Shown here piece after piece: positions 12,861-20,547 of a DNA stretch of 36,341 nucleotides. The position numbers were made by a program, and so were the translations under genes. The stretch is taken from NCBI GenBank assembly GCA_964551295.1, contig CAZKDJ010000015.1:1-36341 (forward strand). The letters run 5' to 3'. The notes beneath the pieces are model-generated. The model saw only the letters and a list, made by a program, of their open reading frames with translations. It was not told the origin of the DNA and searched no databases. Source of the stretch: JAFGED01 sp964551295. Lineage in GTDB: Bacteria > Chloroflexota > Anaerolineae > B4-G1. Numbering within the stretch: position 1 is the stretch's first letter; every line of letters begins with the position of its first letter.

Positions 12861-15062
12861 CTACTCCAGCGACTCTCCGCTGACGGCGCAGCGAAAGCTG
12901 AGACCCGCCCCACTGGCCCGCGTTGTGCCCGCATCCCGATGGGTCGTGCGCGCCTTGTGATCGTCATAGCCGTAGGAACCGCCGCGCATCACGTGATGGG
13001 TTCCGGTAGCCGGCCCCAGCGGATCGACCGCACCCTCGGCCTCGTCGTAATAGGCATAAGCGTACCAGTCGGACACCCATTCCCAGGCATTGCCGGCCAT
13101 GTCGAGCGCGCCGTACGGACTGGCGCCCAGGGGATAGCTGCCCACGGAGGTCGTGCGTCCCAACCCACTGCCCTGATAGTTGAGCAGCGCCGGATCGGCG
13201 TCGTCGTCGCCCCAGGGAAAGCGATACTTGACCCCGGCGACAGGCTCCCACGAAGCCGCTTTCTCCCACTGCGCCTCGGTGGGCAGATGAACGTCCCAGC
13301 CCGTCTCGTCGGCCAACCAGCTGCAATAGGCGCCCGCCTTTTCCCAGGTCACATAGACGACGGGATGGTCGGCCCGCGCCGGGTTGTCGTAATAAGTGCG
13401 GATCGACGGCGGCTCGCAGGCCTCGGCCTCGACGCAAAGCTGGTATCGCGCGTTGGTCACCTCGGTCTCGTCGATCCAATAAGCGCTGAGGATGACCGTA
13501 TGCTGGGGACGCTCCTGGGGATAGGCCTCTTCTGTATCGTCGGTGCCCATCAAGAAAGACCCCTCGGGAACAAAGCGCATCGCCATCCCGTCGATAGAAC
13601 GTACGGCAACCTGGCCGGCCACAGGGCCAGGCTCAGGTGTCTCGGTCGGCGTGCCTGTCGGCATAGGCGTCTCCGTCGGCGTCGCAGTGGGCGTGTCGGT
13701 TGGCGTGCTTGTCGGCGTGCCTGTCGGCATAGGCGTGGCCGTCGACGTCGCGGTAGGCAGGATGGTGGAAGAAGGCATGGGCGTCCAGGTAGGCGTAGAG
13801 GTCGGCGTGGGCGTGTCGGTTGGCGTTGGCGTGAGGGTGGAGGTGGGAATGGGGGAATGAGTGAACGTCAGAGTAGGCACATCGGTGGGCACCTCGATAG
13901 GAACGAGCGCATCGGTCGGAGCCCAAGGCGACGGCGGCGTACGGGTAAAAGCGGCCGTCCCGGTCGGGACGACGGCCGCGGGCTCTCCAGACGGAAAAAG
14001 GGCCGAGACACCCATCAATAGAGCAGGAATAAGGAGCAGCACACCGATGACGGCAGCGACTATGGGCCAGCCACGCCACCAGGGAATCGGCTCCGACTCT
14101 GGCTCCGGCTCCTGCAGGCTGACCTGTGTCGGAGGTGATGGAGGCGGCGGTGGTGGCGGCGGTGGAAGCCGATGGCCCAGCGGCAGCGCGGGCTGCGTGA
14201 CCTTGTCCTGATCTGCCATCTCCTGCCCCGCCCAGGCCCGCCGCAACGCGTCAATCATCGCCCGGGCAGTGGAGAAGCGCTCCTCCGGATCCTTGGCCAG
14301 CGCCCGCAGGATGACGGCCTCGACCGTCGCAGGGAGGCTGGGCACGTACTGACGCGGCGACGTGGGGTCCGCGTTGACGTGCATCAGCGCCAGGCTGAGG
14401 GGCGACTCGGCGTAGAACGGCGGCCGGCCAGCGACGATCTCGTAGAGGATCGCCCCCAGGGCATAGATGTCCGATTGAGGTACGGCAGCGCGGGAATCGA
14501 TGGCCTGCTCGGGAGCGATGTACTCCGGCGTGCCAAAGGAGTGGCCCATCGTGAGCTGGCTGACCCGGTTGCGCAGCATCGCCAGACCAAAATCGCTCAG
14601 GACAACCTGCCCTTCCGAGGAGAGCAGAATGTTGGCAGGTTTGACGTCGCGGTGGATGACGCCCCGCTGGTGCGCATAATCCAACGCCTCGGCGACCTGG
14701 CCCAGAATGTGCAACACCTCGCCCGGCGTGAACCCCCTGTACTCGCGCTTCCGACGGTCCATCTCGGCACGCAGGTCAATGCCCTCGATGTACTCCATGA
14801 CAATGTAATGGCCGCCTTCGAAAGCACCATAGTCAAAAACGCGGATGACGTTGGCGTGTCGCAGAGAGGCCGAGGCCTGCGCCTCCCGCTGGAAACGATT
14901 GGTAAAGACGGGGTCATCGCGCAGCGTCCGCCCCAGCAGCTTGATGGCTACGAAGCGCTTGAGGGCGAGGTGGTACGCCTTATAGACCTCGGCCATGCCG
15001 CCCTGGCCAATCTTTTCGACGATCCTATATTGATCAATTGTTTGCCCGATGAGAGTATCCAA
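12861..15062 (-). CDS. Transmembrane Ser/Thr protein kinase with extracellular SUMF1/FGE-like domain
   Basis: A 733-aa receptor-like kinase. Kinase domain (about 12-275): Gly loop GQGGMAEVYKA, VAIK lysine at 41, HRDVKPANILL with the catalytic Asp at 139, DFGLA at 157 and GTPEYIAPEQ. A poly-Pro stretch follows, then one membrane helix (about 332-354), a Thr/Pro-rich linker of about 110 residues, and a sulfatase-modifying-factor (FGE-sulfatase) domain (484-733) ending RGGSY and SFRC. The two FGE active-site cysteines after GGS are missing, so this is a sensory or binding version and not a formylglycine enzyme. The TTG at 15062 is chosen because a strong promoter covers the upstream GTG at 15119. 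First gene of a three-gene operon. Confidence 0.88.
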   Translation of the reverse strand: MDTLIGQTIDQYRIVEKIGQGGMAEVYKAYHLALKRFVAIKLLGRTLRDDPVFTNRFQREAQASASLRHANVIRVFDYGAFEGGHYIVMEYIEGIDLRAEMDRRKREYRGFTPGEVLHILGQVAEALDYAHQRGVIHRDVKPANILLSSEGQVVLSDFGLAMLRNRVSQLTMGHSFGTPEYIAPEQAIDSRAAVPQSDIYALGAILYEIVAGRPPFYAESPLSLALMHVNADPTSPRQYVPSLPATVEAVILRALAKDPEERFSTARAMIDALRRAWAGQEMADQDKVTQPALPLGHRLPPPPPPPPPSPPTQVSLQEPEPESEPIPWWRGWPIVAAVIGVLLLIPALLMGVSALFPSGEPAAVVPTGTAAFTRTPPSPWAPTDALVPIEVPTDVPTLTFTHSPIPTSTLTPTPTDTPTPTSTPTWTPMPSSTILPTATSTATPMPTGTPTSTPTDTPTATPTETPMPTGTPTETPEPGPVAGQVAVRSIDGMAMRFVPEGSFLMGTDDTEEAYPQERPQHTVILSAYWIDETEVTNARYQLCVEAEACEPPSIRTYYDNPARADHPVVYVTWEKAGAYCSWLADETGWDVHLPTEAQWEKAASWEPVAGVKYRFPWGDDDADPALLNYQGSGLGRTTSVGSYPLGASPYGALDMAGNAWEWVSDWYAYAYYDEAEGAVDPLGPATGTHHVMRGGSYGYDDHKARTTHRDAGTTRASGAGLSFRCAVSGESLE
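13645..13736 (-). repeat. 26-bp direct repeat in the Thr/Pro linker
   Basis: A perfect 26-bp unit occurs at 13645-13670 and 13711-13736, amid shorter GTCGGCGT-type repeats that encode PMPTGTPT and similar peptides. This is coding low-complexity DNA, prone to slippage. Confidence 0.7.
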
Positions 15063-15107
15063 AGCAAAAAGCCCGCCCTTGCGGATTGAGATGCAGTGAT
15101 GTGAGAA

Positions 15108-15135
15108 AGTATATGTCACTCTTGGGGAATGTCAA
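15108..15135 (-). promoter_or_regulatory. Promoter of the kinase operon
   Basis: Minus strand: perfect TTGACA (15130-15135), 16-bp spacer, TATACT (15108-15113). Confidence 0.7.
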
Positions 15136-15141
15136 CCCATT

Positions 15142-16062
15142 CTACTCGTGCCGCCCGTCATCATCGCGCGCCGACCCGGCGCGCAGTTGGACGGTCAGCA
15201 TCCCCAGCCCGGCCAAGACCATCCCGGCGACCTGCCACCAATCGAGCGACTCACCCAGGAACAGCCACGATAGCACGGTGACCTGGATGAGCATGGTGTT
15301 GTTGATGATACTGGACTCGACTGCCGGGAGCACGCGCAGCGTGTGGTTCCACAGCGTGAACGCAAAGGCGGTGTTCACCACGGCCAGCCAGCCGATGATG
15401 GCCCAGTGGACCAGAGCGAGACGCGAGAAGCTCTCGGTCAAAAGCCCGGTCGCCAAGAGTACGATGGCTCCAACCCCCATGCTGATGGCCGTCACGATGA
15501 GGGGCGGGACGTGACCCGCACGGTTGACGCGCCGCCCCAGGATCGAGGATCCAGCGTTAGCCAGCACACCGACGGCAACGACAATCAACCCCACGATCTG
15601 ATCGGAGGGAAACGACTTGGGATAGAAATAGACGATGACGCCAATGACGTTGATAAAGACGCCGACCCATTGAAAAATCGTGGGGCGCTCCGCCAGCCAA
15701 ATAACGCCCAACAGCGCCACGACAATGGTCGTGAAATTGAGCAGCAAGCTGATCGTCGCAGACGGCAGGTAATTCAGGCCAAAGAACGCCGAGCCCTGCG
15801 TGATGGCGTAATAGAGCAACCCGAGAACGACCAACCGCCTCCAGTCGTGCGTGGAAAGACCGCGAATCAGCGCTCGATTCGCAGGGCGCAGGGCGAAGGG
15901 CAGCAGACACAGAAAAGCCAGCAAGTAGCGCAGCCCGGCAAAGGTGAAGGGAGGAATATTCGTTAAACCGACCTTGATCAACACGAAGGACGTAGACCAC
16001 AGAAAAGTGACGAACAAGGCCAGGAGCGCGGCGCCCAGATGCGAGGACCAATTTTTCAGCAA
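15142..16062 (-). CDS. EamA/DMT-family membrane transporter
   Basis: A 306-aa integral membrane protein with ten predicted helices in two EamA repeats. The first repeat opens LALFVTFLWSTSFVLIKVGL and contains PFTFAGLRYLLAF; the second, from about residue 160, contains the corresponding small-residue helices and ends LGESLDWWQVAGMVLAGLGM. DMT exporters carry metabolites, amino acids or drugs; the substrate cannot be inferred. The start is TTG at 16062, with GGAGG 8 nt upstream. It lies 76 nt after the LysM-CAP gene on the same strand and may be co-transcribed with proA and that gene. Location: cytoplasmic membrane. Confidence 0.88.
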   Translation of the reverse strand: MLKNWSSHLGAALLALFVTFLWSTSFVLIKVGLTNIPPFTFAGLRYLLAFLCLLPFALRPANRALIRGLSTHDWRRLVVLGLLYYAITQGSAFFGLNYLPSATISLLLNFTTIVVALLGVIWLAERPTIFQWVGVFINVIGVIVYFYPKSFPSDQIVGLIVVAVGVLANAGSSILGRRVNRAGHVPPLIVTAISMGVGAIVLLATGLLTESFSRLALVHWAIIGWLAVVNTAFAFTLWNHTLRVLPAVESSIINNTMLIQVTVLSWLFLGESLDWWQVAGMVLAGLGMLTVQLRAGSARDDDGRHE

Positions 16063-16138
16063 GTCAACTTCCTCCAGGTTGCCGCCATGTGGCGCTTACT
16101 TTACCTCCAGGATGTCAATTCCAGACCAAATCATCCGT

Positions 16139-17197
16139 TCACGGTCGGCCAAAGTCGGCGATAAAGTAATATCCCCAAGAAGTCTGCGCCACCCCCACCC
16201 CGATCTCGGTGACCCACGTGGAGAGCAAGGTGCGCACGTGCGGATCGCTCGGCGGCTCCTCATCCATCCACATCTCCACGGCGTGGTTGGGGTCGCGGCT
16301 CTGCGCCCAGCACTCGGCCCAACTGGAAGGGGCGTAGCCGGCGCGGATGATGCGCGCCTTGACGTCGGAGCCATCGGAGCCGGTGTGGCTGCACCAGCCG
16401 CGCGCGATGCAATCGTCGGCGTGCACCTGGGCCGCCCGCGCCAGCGTTTCGTTGTAGGTATACGGCGGCAGACCGTGAGCGGCACGCACCTCGTTGATCA
16501 GGCGCGCCGTCTCGCGGGGCCAGTCGGCAACGCTGGCAGGCAAGACGACAGGCGGGAGGGTCGGTGCAGTAGAAGCAATGGAAGTAGAGGGAATGAGTGT
16601 GGGGGTATGGGAGGGGACGGGCGTGGAAGTGAGCTTTGGCAGGTATTCCACGGCGGGCACCTCCAGCGGCAGCACCAATTGATCGCCAGAGCCAAGCTCG
16701 CCCGGATCGGCCAGTGGATTGACCGCTAACAACTCCTCGACCTGCAGACCGTAGACCCCGGCGATCTCAGCCAGCGTCTCGTCCTCCTTCACCACGTGCA
16801 CGACCCAAAACCGAGAGGCCTCCTCCCAGCCAGAAGCAGGCGGGATGACCAACACGTCACCCGCGTAAAGCACGATGGACTCACCCATTCCGTTCTGGAG
16901 CTGGATCGCCGCCATCGGCACGCCGTACTTGGATGCCAGGCTCAGCAGCGTGTCGCCAGGCTGGATGGCGTGGACGACTGGCGTAGATGTGGCAGGCGGG
17001 AGCGTTTGGGTGGGCGGTGGAGACAACGTCGGGGCGAAGAAGGGCGTGAGCGTGGGTGTGTAGAAGAGTGTGGGGGTATGGGAGGGCGAGATAGAGGTAG
17101 CCACAGGCGCCGAGAGCTGGCACGCTGTCACAACCAGGACGCACGTGGCGAGCAGACCGATTACGAAAGCCGTTTGCCTACGCACGAACCTGCCCAT
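16139..17197 (-). CDS. LysM and CAP (SCP) domain lipoprotein
   Basis: A 352-aa exported lipoprotein. The signal peptide ends in lipobox VVTAC (Cys26). Thr/Pro-rich spacers separate two LysM motifs (HAIQPGDTLLSLASKYGV, about 80; HVVKEDETLAEIAGVYGL, about 130) from a CAP domain in the last 125 residues: ETARLINEVRAAHGLPP, HADDCIARGWCSHTG, then AECWAQ and GVGVAQTSWGYYFIADFG. LysM binds peptidoglycan or chitin-like glycans; bacterial CAP proteins are secreted and of mostly unknown activity. The CAP His (SHTG) and Glu (AECW) of the classical cavity are present. The start overlaps the 3' end of proA by 20 nt, suggesting coupled translation. Acts at the cell surface. Confidence 0.9.
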   Translation of the reverse strand: MGRFVRRQTAFVIGLLATCVLVVTACQLSAPVATSISPSHTPTLFYTPTLTPFFAPTLSPPPTQTLPPATSTPVVHAIQPGDTLLSLASKYGVPMAAIQLQNGMGESIVLYAGDVLVIPPASGWEEASRFWVVHVVKEDETLAEIAGVYGLQVEELLAVNPLADPGELGSGDQLVLPLEVPAVEYLPKLTSTPVPSHTPTLIPSTSIASTAPTLPPVVLPASVADWPRETARLINEVRAAHGLPPYTYNETLARAAQVHADDCIARGWCSHTGSDGSDVKARIIRAGYAPSSWAECWAQSRDPNHAVEMWMDEEPPSDPHVRTLLSTWVTEIGVGVAQTSWGYYFIADFGRP

Positions 17198-18437
17198 CCC
17201 CCAGGATCACCCACTTGTACGTCGTCAGCTCGCGCAGCGCCATCGGCCCGCGGGCGTGCAGTCGCTGCGTGCTGATGGCCACCTCGGCCCCCAGACCAAA
17301 CTCGCCGCCATCGGTGAAGCGCGTGCTGGCATTGACGTACACCGCCGCCGAATCCACCGCGTCCACAAAACGCATGGCGTTGGAATAGTCCTCGGTGATG
17401 ATGGCGTCCGAGTGCTGCGTGGAATGCTGACTGATGTGATCCAGCGCCTCCTCCAGACTATCGACCACGCGCACCGCCAGCACGAGCGACAGGAACTCGG
17501 TATCAAAATCTTCGGAGCCGGCGGCGCTGACCAGCGGATGGCCTTGCAGGATCGCCAGCGCGCGGGGATCGCAGCGCAGCGTGACCTCCGCCCGCGCCAG
17601 GTCGTCGGCGATCTGGGGCAGCAGGTCACCCGCCACCGCGCTGTGAATCAGCAGCACGTCGAGCGCGTTGCAGACGGTGGGCCGCTGCACCTTGGCGTTG
17701 TAGACGATGGGCACCACCTTCTGGGGATCGGCGCTCTCATCCACATAGACGTGACAGATGCCGATGCCGCCAGTGATGACGGGGATGGTCGCGTTTTCCA
17801 ATGCGAACCGGTGCAAGCCCGGCCCGCCACGCGGGATGATCATGTCGATGTACTCGTGCGCGGTCAGCATGTCCTTCACCAACGCCCGATCCTGGGCCTG
17901 GACCAGTTGCACGGCATTGCCCGGAACACCCGCCTTCTCGCAGCCGGCCGCGACGGCGCTGGCCAGGGCGCGATTGGAATGGACGGCCTCCTTGCCCCCG
18001 CGCAGGATGGCGGCATTGCCCGACTTGAGGCACAGGGCAGCGATGTCAACGGTGACGTTGGGCCGAGATTCGTAGATGACGCCGATGACGCCAATGGGCA
18101 CGCGCCGCTTGCTGATGCGCAGACCGTTGGGCAGCGTGCGCGCGTCGAAGGACTCGCCCACGGGATCAGGCAGTGCGGCGACCGAACGAACGCCGCCAGC
18201 GATAGACTCTAGACGAGACTCGGTCAGCAACAACCGCTCTAGCATGTGCTCATCCAACCCCGCCGCTCGTCCTGCCTCGATGTCCTCGCTGTTGGCGCTG
18301 AGGATATCGAACTCCTCCTCCAAGATAGTCTCGGCAATAGCCAACAGCGTGCCGTTCTTGACGTTCGTATCCAGCGTGCGCAACGTCCGCGCCACCCGTC
18401 GCGCTTGCTCACCCAGATCTCTTAGCTCTTCAAACAT
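17178..18437 (-). CDS. proA: Gamma-glutamyl phosphate reductase
   Basis: Second step of proline synthesis: NADPH reduction of gamma-glutamyl phosphate to glutamate semialdehyde, in the cytosol. The length of 419 aa is typical. Seen in the sequence: KRRVPIGVIGVIYESRPNVT, GNAAILRGGKEA for the cofactor-binding fold, the GGIGICHVYVDESAD region before the catalytic Cys segment (QRPTVCNALDVLL), and the C-terminal GLGAEVAISTQRLHARGPM signature. The ATG at 18437 has a perfect AGGAGG 9 nt upstream and its own promoter. No proB is in the window; the next gene downstream is the LysM-CAP lipoprotein, which overlaps it by 20 nt without an obvious metabolic link. Confidence 0.96.
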   Translation of the reverse strand: MFEELRDLGEQARRVARTLRTLDTNVKNGTLLAIAETILEEEFDILSANSEDIEAGRAAGLDEHMLERLLLTESRLESIAGGVRSVAALPDPVGESFDARTLPNGLRISKRRVPIGVIGVIYESRPNVTVDIAALCLKSGNAAILRGGKEAVHSNRALASAVAAGCEKAGVPGNAVQLVQAQDRALVKDMLTAHEYIDMIIPRGGPGLHRFALENATIPVITGGIGICHVYVDESADPQKVVPIVYNAKVQRPTVCNALDVLLIHSAVAGDLLPQIADDLARAEVTLRCDPRALAILQGHPLVSAAGSEDFDTEFLSLVLAVRVVDSLEEALDHISQHSTQHSDAIITEDYSNAMRFVDAVDSAAVYVNASTRFTDGGEFGLGAEVAISTQRLHARGPMALRELTTYKWVILGDGQVRA

Positions 18438-18487
18438 CGTGCTTAGCCTCCTAATTCGATCTCTAGCCCAGCTCCTGGTGTGATTAG

Positions 18488-18516
18488 ATTATACTACAGG
18501 CAACTCTGTGAAACAA
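18488..18516 (-). promoter_or_regulatory. Promoter of proA
   Basis: Minus strand: TTGTTT (18511-18516), 17-bp spacer, perfect TATAAT (18488-18493). Confidence 0.6.
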
Positions 18517-18576
18517 TCCCCCTGCACCTGACTTCCCCCGCTATTTTTCGTAACACTTTGGACACGCTTTAGTAAC

Positions 18577-18604
18577 TTGCTATACCTCGTCCCTATGATA
18601 CAAT
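18577..18604 (+). promoter_or_regulatory. Promoter of the pentapeptide-repeat gene
   Basis: TTGCTA (18577-18582), 16-bp spacer, TACAAT (18599-18604), 30 bp before the ATG. Confidence 0.5.
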
Positions 18605-18634
18605 CTAAGTGCAACTCGGGTAAGGAGCGAGGCT

Positions 18635-19147
18635 ATGCAGGATATGAAGGGAAACGGGCGGCTAGCACAGGACAAACCGATCTTGGCAGAGACCACAAGC
18701 TATCCTATCGGGATCGACAGCGAGTCCAAGCCGTCAGAGACAGAGGATCCATCAGGAAACGGAAGCGTGTCAGAGTTCGTAAGATCGTACAGCAAGGGAG
18801 ATCGGGACTTGGCCATGGCCAACCTGTACCGGGCCAATCTTCAAGGCGCTCATCTGCAAAATGCTCGACTGTTCATGGCTAACTTGCGAAAAGCCAATCT
18901 GCGAGGGGCCAACCTCCAAGGAGCCAAGCTTCGTGGAGCCGATCTCGGCGAGGCGGACTTGAGAGGAGCCAATCTCGGCGGCGCGGACTTACGAGGAGCC
19001 GATTTGAGAGCAGCCAATCTGCTAGAGGTCAACCTCACGGGCGCTAAACTGGCCGGTGCCAAGCTGGATCACAAAACGCAGATCGATGCCACGTGGCGGA
19101 TCATCTGCGAAACCATCAATGATGGCAACAACGGTCACAGGCCATAG
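18635..19147 (+). CDS. Pentapeptide-repeat protein
   Basis: A 170-aa protein. About 55 N-terminal residues are polar and look disordered. From residue 59 to 143 come about seventeen A(N/D)LxxA-type pentapeptides (AMANLYRANLQGAHL, LRGADLGEADL and so on), which fold into a right-handed quadrilateral beta-helix. A short tail (TQIDATWRIICETIND) caps the helix. Some family members mimic DNA and protect gyrase, but many have no known role; nothing here favours one. The ATG has AAGGAG 8 nt upstream. The gene has its own promoter and a shared terminator with the convergent gdhA. No signal peptide, so probably cytosolic. Confidence 0.88.
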   Translation: MQDMKGNGRLAQDKPILAETTSYPIGIDSESKPSETEDPSGNGSVSEFVRSYSKGDRDLAMANLYRANLQGAHLQNARLFMANLRKANLRGANLQGAKLRGADLGEADLRGANLGGADLRGADLRAANLLEVNLTGAKLAGAKLDHKTQIDATWRIICETINDGNNGHRP

Positions 19148-19165
19148 GAAAGAACCAAACACACG

Positions 19166-19197
19166 AAAAAGCCCTGCTGCGACTGGCAGGGCTTTTC
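19166..19197. terminator. Bidirectional intrinsic terminator
   Basis: A 7-bp GC stem (GCCCTGC 19171-19177 with GCAGGGC 19186-19192), extended by AAAA/TTTT on both sides, gives a U-tract in either direction. It ends both the pentapeptide gene and the convergent dehydrogenase gene. Confidence 0.85.
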
Positions 19198-19211
19198 TAC
19201 AAGAGACTGCT

Positions 19212-20465
19212 TTATGGATAGATGCCCCGAATCGTAGCCGCCCGATCCACCCGATCGATTGCCCGGATGTAAGCGGCCATGCGCATATCCACCCCTTTCT
19301 CCAGATGCACCTGCAGTACTGCGTCAAAGGCCCTGTCCATAATCACCTCGAACTGCTTGTTGACCTCCCGCTCGTCCCAAAAGAACTGCTGTAGGTCCTG
19401 CACCCATTCGAAGTAAGAAACAATGACGCCGCCCGCGTTACACAAGATATCGGGGATGATAAAGACACCTCGATCATTGAGTATCTCATCCGCTTCCGGC
19501 TCGGTAGGGCCATTGGCTGCCTCGGCGACGATCTTGGCCTTGACGCGTGGGGCGTTCTCACCGGTGATCTGCCTCTCCAATGCTGCAGGGATCAATAGGT
19601 CACACTCCAGCGCCAGCAACTCGGCATTGGTGATCGCGTCGGCGTCGGCGAACCCCGTCACCGTCCTGTTCTCCTTCGCATGCAGCAACAGTGCAGGAAT
19701 GTCCAATCCTCTGTCATTGTAAACGCCGCCACAGACGTCAGAGACCGCGATGATCTTAACGCCTTGCTCTGCCAAGAGTCGCGCTGCGACGGAACCCACC
19801 TTGCCAAATCCCTGTACGGCTGTGCGGATCCCTTCCATCGAGACCTCCAAATGGCGGAGTGCTTTACGCAGAGAGAACATCACGCCGCGCCCCGTGGCCT
19901 CCGCGCGTCCCAGCGAACCGCCAATGGTCAACGGTTTGCCGGTCACCACAGCCGGCACCGAGTATCCACGGTGCATGGAGTAGGTATCCATGATCCAGGC
20001 CATGATTTGGGCGTCGGTGCCGACATCAGGAGCTGGGATGTCACCCTCAGGCCCCATCAGCACCGAGATCTCAGAAGCATAACGGCGCGTCAGGTTCTCC
20101 AGTTCACTCAGCGACATGTACTTGGGATTGCAGACGACGCCGCCCTTAGCACCGCCGTAGGGCAGGCCGACCACGGAGCACTTCCACGTCATCCACATCG
20201 CCAGTGCACGCACCTCGTCCAGCGTCACGTCGGGATGGTAGCGGATGCCTCCCTTGGTTGGCCCCAGCACAGTGCTGTGATGGACGCGATACCCCGTAAA
20301 CATCTGAACCGAGCCATCGTCCATCTTGACCGGAAAGTTGACCGTCAACTCCCGTTTGGGCTTGCGCAGCATCTCTCTGATTCCGGACTTGATGTCCAGG
20401 TATTCAGCCGCACGATCGAACTGCTGAACCGCAATTTCATAGGCACTTGGACCGCTTCCACTCAT
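19212..20465 (-). CDS. gdhA: Glutamate dehydrogenase (Glu/Leu/Phe/Val family)
   Basis: Reversible oxidative deamination of glutamate to 2-oxoglutarate, cytosolic. The 417-aa protein is the size of hexameric GDH. Motifs: substrate loop GPTKGGIRYHPDV, catalytic lysine region GLPYGGAKGGVVCNP, PAPDVGTDAQIMAW, then the dinucleotide fold GFGKVGSVAARLLAEQG with ADVSD-like IIAVSD, and ANGPTEPEADEIL before the C-terminal helix. The ATG at 20465 is preferred over the frame opening at 20501 because GGGAG lies 8 nt upstream and the shorter form matches the family. It follows gatB with a hairpin between. The cofactor (NAD or NADP) is not decided from sequence; leucine dehydrogenase is less likely given the length. 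Confidence 0.93.
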   Translation of the reverse strand: MSGSGPSAYEIAVQQFDRAAEYLDIKSGIREMLRKPKRELTVNFPVKMDDGSVQMFTGYRVHHSTVLGPTKGGIRYHPDVTLDEVRALAMWMTWKCSVVGLPYGGAKGGVVCNPKYMSLSELENLTRRYASEISVLMGPEGDIPAPDVGTDAQIMAWIMDTYSMHRGYSVPAVVTGKPLTIGGSLGRAEATGRGVMFSLRKALRHLEVSMEGIRTAVQGFGKVGSVAARLLAEQGVKIIAVSDVCGGVYNDRGLDIPALLLHAKENRTVTGFADADAITNAELLALECDLLIPAALERQITGENAPRVKAKIVAEAANGPTEPEADEILNDRGVFIIPDILCNAGGVIVSYFEWVQDLQQFFWDEREVNKQFEVIMDRAFDAVLQVHLEKGVDMRMAAYIRAIDRVDRAATIRGIYP

Positions 20466-20502
20466 CGCTACACTCCCTTTTCCAAAGTTGGCGCTGCACA
20501 TA

Positions 20503-20542
20503 AAATTTCGGGGCCAGCACCGCGTTTTACGCTGCTAGCCCC
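20503..20542 (-). terminator. Terminator after gatB
   Basis: An imperfect hairpin (GGGGC 20510-20514 with GCCCC 20538-20542 and AGC/GCT inside) just past the gatB stop, followed on the minus strand by GAAATTTTA. Confidence 0.5.
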
Positions 20543-20547
20543 GGTGT

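Noticed and set aside
12861..13650. True formylglycine-generating enzyme serving the sulfatase-like protein
   Set aside because: The FGE-like domain lacks the catalytic cysteines and is predicted outside the membrane, and the hydrolase lacks the modification motif.
13630..13860. CRISPR-like repetition
   Set aside because: The repeats are irregular, in frame and encode the Thr/Pro linker of the kinase; there are no unique spacers of constant length.
15063..15119. Upstream GTG start for the receptor kinase
   Set aside because: The consensus promoter overlaps that codon, so it would not be in the transcript; the TTG at 15062 fits the kinase N-terminus.
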